Assembly (NCBI GenBank): GCA_965226185.1
Contig: CBDDCT010000005.1
Coordinates: 434,001 to 498,000 of the forward strand
Reading direction: 5' to 3'
From: CBDCYS01 sp965226185
GTDB lineage: Bacteria > Acidobacteriota > Terriglobia > Bryobacterales > UBA6623
DNA: 64,000 nt
The first letter of the stretch is position 1, and the number at the start of each line of letters is the position of its first letter. A program made the position numbers and the translations under genes. The notes beneath the pieces were generated by a model, which saw nothing but the letters and a program-made list of their open reading frames with translations, was not told the DNA's origin and searched no databases. Positions 25,161-34,088 of the stretch are shown piece after piece.

Positions 25161-26156
25161 ATGATTCGCGCCGTCATCTTGCTCCTGGCCGCCTCTTGCG
25201 CCTGGGCGCAGTCTGATCCTTCCGCCGGCGCCGCCCGCCGGATGTTTGCTGATCTCGTCAAACTTTCCCTCGATCCTCCCGGCGTCGAAGTGGAGCTGAT
25301 CGAAACGCGGCAAGAGGAAGATCTGCGCGTCGAAGACGTTTCCTGGGAGGGACTCGATGGTGAGCGCGTGCCTGCTTTCGTCATTCGTCCTGTAAACACT
25401 GACGGCCCTCTTCCCGCAATCATCTGTTTGCACGGAAGCAGCGGCAGCCGCGAAGCCATGACCACGAAACAGTTCGGGCCTGGAGAATGGGTCCGTTACG
25501 GCCGGGACCAGCCGCACATTCGAATGCTCGGCTGGGCGCGGGAACTAGCTCGCAGGGGTTACCTTACGCTGGCGCTGACTCAACGCGGGCTGGACCGGCG
25601 AGGCCCTCCCATCAACACGCAGGCGAACGCTCTACTTGTCGAAGGCCGGACAGCGATGGGGGCTGTATTGCACGAGATCCGCCAGGCGGTCACTTATCTG
25701 TCCAGGCGTCCGGATGTCGACGCTGGCCGCATCGCGACGGCGGGTATGTCCTTCGGGGGGATCACCGCCTTCTACACCTGGGTGCTGGATGAGCGGGTCG
25801 CGGCCGCCGCTCCGATTTGCGGCGGTGTTGGCTCGGTGGAAGTTTTCGCGCGGCAGGGACGAGTCAGCTATCACGGCACCTATTGGTGGCTGCCGGGAAT
25901 GCTAGAAAAAGGCGACCAGGCTGAGTTCGCGGCGGCCATGGCGCCGAAGCCTCTGATGTTGTGGGCGCCGACAGAAGACGTAGGAATGCCGAAAGAGGGG
26001 GTCGACCGCTTCATCGCCAAGGTCCGGCCGGCCTATCAGCGCGCCGGGCAAGCGTCGTCGTTCGTCGTACACCAGTTGCCGGGGCAGCACTCCTTCACGT
26101 CAGAGGCCTTTGAAGCCGTTACCGAGTTTTTCGGCTCGGTCTTCGGGCGGCGCTAG
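25161..26156 (+). CDS. Exported alpha/beta hydrolase (dienelactone hydrolase-like)
   Basis: 331 residues. The signal peptide is short and clear (AVILLLAASCAWAQS). The alpha/beta hydrolase core shows the oxyanion block AIICLHGSSGSRE, the nucleophile elbow GMSFGG, a candidate acid in APTEDVGMP and the catalytic histidine in GQHSF. An ordered RRPDVDAGRIATAG segment is typical of prolyl-oligopeptidase and acetyl-xylan-esterase-like members. Ester or peptide hydrolysis in the periplasm is inferred; the substrate is unknown. It is divergent from the broken formamidase gene with 57 bp between starts, and followed by the oxidoreductase in the same direction. Confidence 0.82.
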   Translation: MIRAVILLLAASCAWAQSDPSAGAARRMFADLVKLSLDPPGVEVELIETRQEEDLRVEDVSWEGLDGERVPAFVIRPVNTDGPLPAIICLHGSSGSREAMTTKQFGPGEWVRYGRDQPHIRMLGWARELARRGYLTLALTQRGLDRRGPPINTQANALLVEGRTAMGAVLHEIRQAVTYLSRRPDVDAGRIATAGMSFGGITAFYTWVLDERVAAAAPICGGVGSVEVFARQGRVSYHGTYWWLPGMLEKGDQAEFAAAMAPKPLMLWAPTEDVGMPKEGVDRFIAKVRPAYQRAGQASSFVVHQLPGQHSFTSEAFEAVTEFFGSVFGRR

Positions 26157-26255
26157 CCCACATTCCGGGAGTTCATGCGCGCTTACAGGTTTGCGTTTGC
26201 GCAACCTCCGGCCGTAGAATATCGGGTGGATAGAGTGGTTCTTGAAGAGGTGATT

Positions 26256-27698
26256 ATGCCTGCCGAAAAGCACATGCCTGTCGAAAGTCAAATGAAACGC
26301 AGAGACTTCGTCAAATCCGCCGGAGCAGCCGGCGCCGCTGTAGCGGCCGCCCTGCCGCGAGTGAAGGCAGCACCCGGGATTCTCACCGCCAAGGCCGCCG
26401 GCGAAAGGGTGAACTATGGCTTCATTGGACCCGGAAGCCGCGGCTCACGCTTGCTCGGCCGGCACCTGCAGCACATGGACATTGGCAGATGCGCGGCCCT
26501 GTGCGACATCTACGAAAAGAATCTCAAACGGGCCATGCGGGTGTTCAAAGGGAAGGACGAGCAGCCCGACACCTACAGCGACTACCGGGAGATTCTCGAC
26601 CGCAAAGACATCGAGGCGGTCTTCATTACGACTCCCCTGTTCATGCACTACCCGATCATGAAAGACGCGCTGGAGGCGGGCAAGCACGTATTTTGCGAGA
26701 AGTCGCTCGTGTTCAAGCCCGAGGAAGTCCACGGTCTGCGTGAACTCCACGAAAATCATCCCAACCAGGTCATCCAAGTCGGATTGCAGCGCCGTTACAG
26801 TTCCTACTACGCCGCCGCGAAACAACTCATCGACCAGGGCGCGATCGGCAAGATTACCCATATCCACGCTCAGTGGCATCGCAACACGAATTGGCGGCGC
26901 GGCGTCAAGGACCCCGCACTCGAAGAGCAGCTCAACTGGCGGCTTTACAAAAAGTATTCGGGCGGGCTTTGCGCCGAGCTGATGTCCCACCAAGTGGATG
27001 TGGCCGACTGGATGCTAGGTTCGAGCCCCAAATCGATCGTCGGCGTCGGCGGCCTCGACTATTGGAAAGACGGCCGTGACATCTTCGATAACATCCAGCT
27101 CATTTTCGAGTATCCCGGCGGTGAAAAGCTGCTTTACAGCGCCATCAGCACCAATCGCCACATTGAAGACCGCCGCGTGCCCGGCGACGGCTGCCGCGAG
27201 ATCATCATGGGGACCGATGGAGCCATTGAGATCACGCTGATTCCCTACGGCGACGGGATGTGGTTCCGCGACGCGATGAAGGTCAGGATGGGAGCGGAGG
27301 AAAAGCCGAAGGAGGACTGGGTCGCCGGCGCTACTGTTGCCGACACACTCGAACAGGGAGAGGGTTTGCCGATTATCCCCGGGATCAAGGACCTCAACTC
27401 GCCCGAGATCGGTTTCGTCGAAAAAGAGCTGGAGTTCGCCAAGCGCTGGCTCTACCAAAAAGGCATCATGGCGCCCGAGGAAGACAAAGATCCCGAGTAC
27501 AAAGAGCTGGAGAGCTTCTTGCTCAACGTGCGTGATGGCGGCAAACCCAAGGCCGATATCGAGGTCGGATTGCAGGACTCCATCGCCGTCATCTTGGCCA
27601 ACAAGTGCATGGAAGACGAGCGCAAGATCTACTTCTCCGAAATCGAGGAGATGGGCAACGTCAAGCTCACCAAAGGCTCTAACGGCAACCGGGCGTAA
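26256..27698 (+). CDS. Tat-exported Gfo/Idh/MocA family oxidoreductase
   Basis: 480 residues from ATG 26256, which has AGAGG upstream; the real signal begins at KRRDFVKSAGAAGAAVAAAL, a twin-arginine peptide. The NAD(P) Rossmann domain follows: VNYGFIGPGSRGSRLL, ALCDIY, and FITTPLFMHYP with GKHVFCEKS (the family EKP motif reads EKS here). The C-terminal domain has SGGLCAELMSHQVDVADWMLG, with the substrate histidine. Such periplasmic proteins act on sugars or inositols, carrying cofactor folded through the Tat system. A second, shorter relative lies at 49002. Ends just before a cluster of palindromic repeats and a convergent helicase gene. Confidence 0.9.
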   Translation: MPAEKHMPVESQMKRRDFVKSAGAAGAAVAAALPRVKAAPGILTAKAAGERVNYGFIGPGSRGSRLLGRHLQHMDIGRCAALCDIYEKNLKRAMRVFKGKDEQPDTYSDYREILDRKDIEAVFITTPLFMHYPIMKDALEAGKHVFCEKSLVFKPEEVHGLRELHENHPNQVIQVGLQRRYSSYYAAAKQLIDQGAIGKITHIHAQWHRNTNWRRGVKDPALEEQLNWRLYKKYSGGLCAELMSHQVDVADWMLGSSPKSIVGVGGLDYWKDGRDIFDNIQLIFEYPGGEKLLYSAISTNRHIEDRRVPGDGCREIIMGTDGAIEITLIPYGDGMWFRDAMKVRMGAEEKPKEDWVAGATVADTLEQGEGLPIIPGIKDLNSPEIGFVEKELEFAKRWLYQKGIMAPEEDKDPEYKELESFLLNVRDGGKPKADIEVGLQDSIAVILANKCMEDERKIYFSEIEEMGNVKLTKGSNGNRA

Positions 27699-27720
27699 GT
27701 AGCGGTGCCGTGCCCAGTAG

Positions 27721-27868
27721 CGACAGGCAATCTTCCCGGTCGTACCCCAGTGGGGACCGGCAATCCTGCCGGTCCTAGCCGCCGAAGGCGGCTTGCGATT
27801 TCAGCAAACGCGTGGGATTTAGATCGCGTCGCCGCTTCGCGGCGATGGACCGGCAAGATTGCCGGTCG
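27721..27868. repeat. Cluster of palindromic hairpin repeats between convergent genes
   Basis: Two clear copies of a GACCGGCA...TGCCGGTC palindrome (27755-27774 and 27848-27867), a degenerate third at 27721-27742, and two other hairpins (AGCCGCC/GGCGGCT near 27778-27794; TCGCCGC/GCGGCGA near 27829-27845). It lies between the oxidoreductase stop and the helicase stop, so it could serve as a bidirectional terminator or REP-like target. It touches the final codons of the helicase gene. Confidence 0.85.
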
Positions 27869-30800
27869 TTACTGGCCCCCTTCAGGCACACCCGCGCCGG
27901 CCAGCGCCAAAATCCCCGACTCGGCTCGCTCCACAACTACGCCATCCTTCAAGCGGATCGTCTCGGCCGCCGCCGAACTCACCCGCGGTCCCGGCAGAAT
28001 CGTCCCCACTAAGTTGAGAGGATCGCTGGCCGCAATCTCGATCTCCTCTCCATCCGGTTGCGACCGCCTGATCGAACGAACTAATTCAACCGCCTCCGGA
28101 AGCGCGAACTGCTCACCAACGAACGCCCCGACGAAACGGCCGCCGCGGATTTCCCCGCGCGCTTCCATCCGCCGGAGAACAACCAGCAGATCGCGCCAGG
28201 CGGGAGCCAGCGTTTCGTGCCGCAACAGGTCACGAAACAGCACGCCCCAGCGCTCGAGCAGGCAGCGTGCGTAGGCTTCGACCGGACCGTCCCCGGACTG
28301 GGGTGTGGCTGGCGCGACGCCATTCGCCGCCTCGGCGCCGTCGAGCCCCGCGATTTCCAAATGCAACGCTTCACGCAGCAGGGCCCAGCGCCCGGGTGCA
28401 TGGCGGGGACGGGCGTGGCGCCCGCGGCCTTCCCCTCTGCGCCGTTTGGGATCAATCAGCGCCCGCAAGTTCTCAAAGCCGTCGGCGGTCACCAGTCCCG
28501 CCGTCACCAACTCCCAGAGCCCGTCCTCGACTTCACTCGGAAGGCGCTTGGTTGCGCGTACCAGGTCCGTGAAGAACGACGCACCCCGGCTTTGGAGCGC
28601 TGCAAGAACCTCGCGCGCCGCATGCGAGAGACGAGAATCCGGGCTCGGCTCCGGTGGTTTGACAGACCGGACAAGCAGCCACCCGGCATTTTCGCGAAGA
28701 AACAGCGCCAGCGGCGCTACACGCGTCGGGCGCACGCGGCGACTGACCTGAGCGGCTTCGCCCGCCCCGCCGTTCGAATCGAAGGCCGGGTGCGGTGACA
28801 GCCGTCCCCAAGTGACTTCGCCCGAAAGAGACAACTGGTCGAGAAGTTCCGGTTTGTAGTCGGCGATGCGGCGAGGGAGAATTTGCGACTCCCAGGCAGC
28901 CGCCGATATCTCATACCCCTGGAGCTGCTTGACGATCTGCAGCGCGCCGTCCACGCCGAACAACCGGGTGCCGGAAGCAACGTGCTGCCAGCGGCACAAG
29001 AAGCGCATGAAGTCAGCGCTGCTCACCGGTTCGATCTCGCGCCGCAGACGGCCCAGCGTCAAGCGGTGAATGCGTGCCAGCAGGCGGCGGTTGCACCACT
29101 CGGTTTCGTCTTCGGGCAGAGCCGCGGAGAAACGGCCTCGCAAGATTTGACCTTCGGCTTCGAGACGCAGGAGCCCGGCGTCGACCACCGGCCTCTGAAG
29201 TCCCAGACGTTGCGCGAAATCATCGGCGGTTGTCGGCCCGGTCGAGTCGAGCCAGCCCCGCAGGATCTCGGCGACGCAGGCTTCTCGGGAATCTGGAATT
29301 GGGCGTGAGGTTTGAACGGCTGCGATGCGGGGACTCAGAACGGCTTGCGGATGGGCGGCGGTCGCCAACGCAAGGCGCTCGGCGGCGGCCCATAGGCTTG
29401 CGCCGCCGGCTGCTGCCCGCGGGTCGTCAGGCAGCTCGACCGCACCCTTCCGGGCGCGGCTCTGTTGCGGCGCTCCGTACTCTTCGGGCACTTGCAATGT
29501 CGTGGCGCGGCCGGCTTGGCTCAGCTCGCCGAAGTACTCTTCCCACTCCGGCGTTGGTGGCAGAGTGATCAGAGTGAGCAATGCATCATGCAGTTCGTCG
29601 GCATCGCGGACCAGCGGCCAGGCTTCGTCGGCGACTTGTGCGATGGCTTCGGCGTCCAGCGCCCCCGGTCCCTCGACCATATCCGCACTGAGGGTGCGGC
29701 GCATCTGAACAGCTCGCGTGCGGCGTTCTTCGAGAGGCGCGTCGTCCAAGAACGCATAGGGGTTGGCGTTGAGTATTTCGTGACAGAACGGCGACGGTTC
29801 CGCCGTGTCGATGGCGACGGCTCGAACCTGACAGTTTGCGATGCCCTCAATCAGGCTGCGCAGTCCGGCCAGGTCCATCACTTCGTAAAGACAGTTTTCG
29901 ATCGTTTCCTTCACCAAGGGATGGTCGGGGATGCGGATCTCGCCGGTCAGGTTCTCGGCACATGCTGCCTGGTCCGGAAAAACCGCTGCCAGCATGTCTT
30001 CGGCGCGCATGCGCTGGATCGGAGGAGGTGTCTTGCGTCCGAAAGAGAAGCGCAACACCGCCAGCGCCCGTGACAGGTTCCAACGCCACCTTACGGTGAA
30101 CATCGGCGCCGCCAGCAGCGCCTGAGTCAGCACGTGCTTGAGCGATTGCGGCGTAAGGAATTCGAACACGATTTCCAGAGGAAAGGCATGCTGGTCACTT
30201 AACGAGATGACGATTCCGTTGTCGGTCGCCGCCGCCTGCAACTCCAGATTGAACGAGCGGCAGAAACGCTTCCGCAGCGCCAGTCCCCAAGCCCGGTTGA
30301 TGCGTACGCCGAAGGGGGCATGGATGACCAGTTGCATGCCTCCGGATTCATCGAAGAAGCGCTCGGCGACAACGACTTGGGAAGCGGGCAGAACGCCGAG
30401 GGCCTTCTCACCCGCTCTGACGTACTCCACAGCCTGTTCCGCCCCGAGACGGTTCAACCCGCACTCGCTCACAAGGAAGCTGACCGCCGCTTCGCTGGGG
30501 TTTGATGCACGTTTGTCTACATGGCGGGAAATTTCCTCGCGAACACGCGAGACTTCCCGCGAAAGCTCGGCGGTGCGCCCCGGCGCCTCCCCCGTCCAAA
30601 ACGGGATCGTTGGGGCGGCGCCGTGGGCGTCCTCCACCCGCACGCGGCCCGGCTCGATACGCCGAATTCTCCAAGACGTCGTGCCCAGCAGAAAAACGTC
30701 GCCGGCCAAGCTTTCGATCGCGAAGTCTTCGTCAAGCGTACCGACGGTCGCCCCTTCCGGCTCGGCCACGACGAGATATTGTGCGCTGTCGGGGATTGCT

Positions 30801-32335
30801 CCGCCGGAGGTGATAGCCGCCAACCGCGCTCCTCGCCGGGGCCTCAAGCGGTGGTTGACCTGGTCGCGATGGAGATAAGCGCCGCTGTGCCCGCGCGAGC
30901 TGGCGATTCCTTCCGACAGCATTTCGAGAACCGCGTCGAAATCGGCGCGTGGCAGGTTGCGGTAGGGATACGTCATCCGCACAAAGTCGAATAGTTCGTC
31001 CTCCGCGAATTCCTCGCAGGCAACCGCTGCAACCATCTGCTGCGCGAGAATGTCGAGCGGAGCTTCCGGGATCTCAAGCCGATCCAGCTCGCCCCCGCGA
31101 ATCGCCCGGACCAAAGCCGCGCATTCGATCAGCTCGTCTCGCGTCGTGGCGAACAGACGTCCTTCGGGCATCGCACCCACCCAGTGTCCCGAGCGGCCGA
31201 TGCGTTGCAGCGCCACGGCGATGGATCGTGGCGAGCCGATTTGGCAAACCAGATCCACAAACCCGATGTCGATGCCAAGCTCAAGCGATGCAGTCGCCAC
31301 GACCGCTTTCAAATTCCCCGCCTTCAAGCGCTGTTCCGCCGACAGGCGCAGTTTGCGGGAAAGGCTGCCGTGGTGCGGCAACACAACTCCTTCACCGAGG
31401 CGCTGCTCGAGATGGTGCGTGACGCGTTCGGCCAGCCTTCGCGTGTTGACGAACACCAGTGTGGTTTGGTGCGAGCGAATCAACTCCGCCAAGCGGTCGT
31501 AGATCTCCTGCCACATCTCGTTGCTGGCGATAGGGCCAAGTTCGTCATTGGGAACTTCGACCGCCAGCTTCATCTCGCGCCGATGCCCGATCTGGACGAT
31601 GCGGCCCGAAGCGATGTCAGCCGCCAAATCGGGGCGGAACGTCTGACTCAAGAAGCTTGCGACTTCGCCGATCGGCTTGACCGTCGCCGACAAGCCGATT
31701 CTCTGCAGGCCAACCCTGCTGCCGTGGCCGTTCGTTTTCCGCCCCGTCAAGCGTTCCAGCCGAGCCAGCGACAACGCGAGGTGCGAGCCCCGTTTATCGT
31801 CCGCCACCGCGTGGATCTCGTCGACGATCACCGTGCGCGCCGAGCTCAACATCACGCGGCTCTTCTCGGCCGTCAATAAGATGAAAAGCGACTCCGGCGT
31901 GGTGACGAGAATGTGAGGCGGCTTCCGCAGCATCTTTTGCCGCTCCCAGGCTGGAGTGTCACCGGTTCGAACCGCCGTGCGAATCCGCGGCAGCGCCAGC
32001 CCTTTCTTGGCGGCCAGTTCGTAGATTTCCGCCAAGGGAGCTTCGAGGTTTTTGTGTATATCGTTGCTGAGCGCCTTGAGCGGGGAGACGTAGACCGCCA
32101 CCGTCTGGTCACTCAATGAGCCCTCGCGGGCCGCGCGAATCAGGTCATCGATGCAAATCAAAAATGCCGCCAGGGTTTTGCCCGACCCCGTCGGCGCCGA
32201 GATCAGAACATCGCGGCCAGAGCGGATTTCCGGCCAACCGAGCCGCTGCGGTTCGGTGGCGCCTTCGAAGCGCTGTTCGAACCATTCGGCGACCAGGGGA
32301 TCGAAATCAGGGAGGGGCATAGCCAGCGGGTTCAT
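27869..32335 (-). CDS. lhr: Large Lhr-type DEAD/H helicase
   Basis: 1488 residues, close to E. coli Lhr. The N-terminal SF2 core has Q-motif TEPQRLGWPEI, Walker A SAPTGSGKT, Ia YVSPLKAL, TTPESL, DEIH in VDEIHAVADDKRGSH, SAT in LSATVKP, then domain 2 with TLVFVNTR and GRSGHWVG. The winged-helix/Lhr-core domain and a long C-terminal domain follow to residue 1488, the C-terminal extension seen in the long Lhr class. Lhr translocates on single-stranded DNA and is linked to repair of crosslinks. No nuclease or phosphoesterase gene is next to it, unlike many Lhr-core operons. No signal peptide; cytoplasmic. Confidence 0.93.
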   Translation of the reverse strand: MNPLAMPLPDFDPLVAEWFEQRFEGATEPQRLGWPEIRSGRDVLISAPTGSGKTLAAFLICIDDLIRAAREGSLSDQTVAVYVSPLKALSNDIHKNLEAPLAEIYELAAKKGLALPRIRTAVRTGDTPAWERQKMLRKPPHILVTTPESLFILLTAEKSRVMLSSARTVIVDEIHAVADDKRGSHLALSLARLERLTGRKTNGHGSRVGLQRIGLSATVKPIGEVASFLSQTFRPDLAADIASGRIVQIGHRREMKLAVEVPNDELGPIASNEMWQEIYDRLAELIRSHQTTLVFVNTRRLAERVTHHLEQRLGEGVVLPHHGSLSRKLRLSAEQRLKAGNLKAVVATASLELGIDIGFVDLVCQIGSPRSIAVALQRIGRSGHWVGAMPEGRLFATTRDELIECAALVRAIRGGELDRLEIPEAPLDILAQQMVAAVACEEFAEDELFDFVRMTYPYRNLPRADFDAVLEMLSEGIASSRGHSGAYLHRDQVNHRLRPRRGARLAAITSGGAIPDSAQYLVVAEPEGATVGTLDEDFAIESLAGDVFLLGTTSWRIRRIEPGRVRVEDAHGAAPTIPFWTGEAPGRTAELSREVSRVREEISRHVDKRASNPSEAAVSFLVSECGLNRLGAEQAVEYVRAGEKALGVLPASQVVVAERFFDESGGMQLVIHAPFGVRINRAWGLALRKRFCRSFNLELQAAATDNGIVISLSDQHAFPLEIVFEFLTPQSLKHVLTQALLAAPMFTVRWRWNLSRALAVLRFSFGRKTPPPIQRMRAEDMLAAVFPDQAACAENLTGEIRIPDHPLVKETIENCLYEVMDLAGLRSLIEGIANCQVRAVAIDTAEPSPFCHEILNANPYAFLDDAPLEERRTRAVQMRRTLSADMVEGPGALDAEAIAQVADEAWPLVRDADELHDALLTLITLPPTPEWEEYFGELSQAGRATTLQVPEEYGAPQQSRARKGAVELPDDPRAAAGGASLWAAAERLALATAAHPQAVLSPRIAAVQTSRPIPDSREACVAEILRGWLDSTGPTTADDFAQRLGLQRPVVDAGLLRLEAEGQILRGRFSAALPEDETEWCNRRLLARIHRLTLGRLRREIEPVSSADFMRFLCRWQHVASGTRLFGVDGALQIVKQLQGYEISAAAWESQILPRRIADYKPELLDQLSLSGEVTWGRLSPHPAFDSNGGAGEAAQVSRRVRPTRVAPLALFLRENAGWLLVRSVKPPEPSPDSRLSHAAREVLAALQSRGASFFTDLVRATKRLPSEVEDGLWELVTAGLVTADGFENLRALIDPKRRRGEGRGRHARPRHAPGRWALLREALHLEIAGLDGAEAANGVAPATPQSGDGPVEAYARCLLERWGVLFRDLLRHETLAPAWRDLLVVLRRMEARGEIRGGRFVGAFVGEQFALPEAVELVRSIRRSQPDGEEIEIAASDPLNLVGTILPGPRVSSAAAETIRLKDGVVVERAESGILALAGAGVPEGGQ

Positions 32336-32722
32336 TTTAGCTTAGTGGCCGCTTCAGCTTTTCGGTAAGCCTGCTGTTTGCGTCCTGTAGGTCGCGGCCG
32401 TCTTCGCTCGGCCTCCGCTGGACGCCGGCCCGGAGGCCGACGCTGCCCGCCGGGAGGCGCGCGCCACGCCGGAAAGCCATAACCCGAGTGCGCCGTGTCA
32501 GAAAGGTCCAGCTCGGGGAGCGCGGACTTCCGTCCGCACGTCTGTCCGGCCCTCGGAGATTTTCTGCCATGAGCCGAAAGAGCTACTTGGATCAACGAGA
32601 CTGACATCGAACTCGAACCGCTCGAGTGAAAATCCAGTCTCCCGTAAAGGTTCTGGCCGCCAGTGGGTATTTTCGCGGCGTGCCGGCAGCGTGCTTGCGT
32701 ATGATGGTGTTGTAACCCTGGC
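32336..32722. other. Intergenic region with family D repeat
   Basis: Lies between the helicase and the divergent LolA/TlpA gene. A copy of the family D hairpin is at 32520-32553. No gene is supported; short open frames have no domain or ribosome site. Confidence 0.5.
32520..32553 (+). repeat. Dispersed hairpin repeat, family D, copy 2
   Basis: GCGCGGACTTCCGTCCGCACG followed by TCTGTCCGGCC. It matches 12478-12511 with two or three differences, which break one end of the hairpin. Confidence 0.75.
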
Positions 32723-33970
32723 ATGAAGATCTTCCTGGCCGAACTAACTGTCTGGGCGCTGGCATTGACTCCCGCTGCTGCTCTTCGTTTCGCCCAGAGC
32801 GGTCCAGCGGCTGCTGGCGACGAGACAGCCGAAGCCCTCTTGGAGCGTGTTGCGGAGACCTACAGGAGCCTCGACCAGTTCTATTTCTCGGCGACGGAAC
32901 AATCTCGAACTCACTCCGAACAGGTCGACCGGCGAACCGAATCGCGATACGTCGTCGCCGCGGACTCGTCCGGCCGCGCGCGGATGGAGCTAGTTGACCA
33001 AACCAACGACAGCTTGTCCGTTTTCGATGGTGAGGCAAGCTGGTTCTACGTTTCGCACATGCGGCAATACATCAAGCGCGGGGCGAATCCTTTCGCGCCG
33101 GCAAAACCTGGCCGGCGGGGCGCGAAGCCGTTCGACATTCGCAAAGCAGCTTCCCGCTACGTGCAACGCTACAGCGGGGTTGCCGACCGCTTGGAGAGCG
33201 CCCGCATCACTCACGTGAAATCTGTCGATGAATCGCGCGGCAAAGTCAACTACACCGTCGTCGAGGCGGAATACAAGACACCACCCGGAACTTCGCAAGG
33301 GAGGGTTCGGCGCACCTTTTGGATCGACCGCGCCGCCGGCATCGTTGTGCGAGAGGTCTCGATCGCCAGCATGACACTACCCCATGTCGACAAACCGGCC
33401 AATGTCGGCAAGCCGGTCGAGGTGACACAAACGATCTCATTCCAGAGATTGATTGTGGACGGTCCCGCCCCCTCGGGCACTTTTCATTTCGTGCCACCCG
33501 ATAACGCGGAATTGGTCCAAGAATTCGGCCCGACCCGGGCATCGGCCTCGCGCATGGTGGGGAAACCAGCGGAGGATTTCACTCGTGACGATCTCTTGGG
33601 TGATACGTTTCGGCTCGAGGAGCTGCGGGGGGAAATTGTCTTGCTCAACTTCTGGGCAACCTGGTGTACGCCATGCCGTATTGATCTGCCGCACATCGAA
33701 GCCTTGCACCGCGATTTTTCAGAGCAGGGACTGGTCGTTCTCGGTGTCAACGGCGAGCCTGCCGCACTCGCCGCTCGTTTCTTTGCGGACCAGGGTTATA
33801 GCTTTCCTTCTTTGGTCGACATCGGGAATCAATTGGCTCGCCAGTACTCCGTCAAGTCACTGCCGACAACCATCGTGATCGACCGAAGCGGCAACATCTC
33901 AACCTATCTGATCGGCCTTCACCCGGAAGGGCGCTTGCGCCGGGAACTCGCAAAGGCCGGCATGAAGTGA
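32723..33970 (+). CDS. Two-domain protein: LolA-like N-terminus and TlpA-like thioredoxin domain
   Basis: 415 residues. A signal peptide (LAELTVWALALTPAAALRFAQS) indicates export. Residues about 35-265 form a beta-rich domain like LolA-type outer-membrane lipoprotein sorting or DUF2092 proteins: ALLERVAETYRSLDQFYFSA, SVFDGEASWFYV, RTFWIDRAAGIVVRE. Residues about 280-415 are a TlpA/ResA thioredoxin domain, with AEDFTRDDLLGDTF, the redox motif NFWATWCTPCR (Cys315, Cys318) and the cis-proline SLPTTIVIDRSG. It would act in periplasmic disulfide reduction or cytochrome maturation, with the first domain perhaps binding a lipoprotein or lipid. The role of the fusion is unclear. It stands alone. Confidence 0.85.
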   Translation: MKIFLAELTVWALALTPAAALRFAQSGPAAAGDETAEALLERVAETYRSLDQFYFSATEQSRTHSEQVDRRTESRYVVAADSSGRARMELVDQTNDSLSVFDGEASWFYVSHMRQYIKRGANPFAPAKPGRRGAKPFDIRKAASRYVQRYSGVADRLESARITHVKSVDESRGKVNYTVVEAEYKTPPGTSQGRVRRTFWIDRAAGIVVREVSIASMTLPHVDKPANVGKPVEVTQTISFQRLIVDGPAPSGTFHFVPPDNAELVQEFGPTRASASRMVGKPAEDFTRDDLLGDTFRLEELRGEIVLLNFWATWCTPCRIDLPHIEALHRDFSEQGLVVLGVNGEPAALAARFFADQGYSFPSLVDIGNQLARQYSVKSLPTTIVIDRSGNISTYLIGLHPEGRLRRELAKAGMK

Positions 33971-34088
33971 TGCTATATCCTCAACGAGTTCTTGGAAATT
34001 TATCATAATTTCTTTATCAATTGAGAGGAATTATGATTCGTTGGTGATATAGTAGAACCTGCGCGAGCCATAACCTCTCGCCTCCCCA

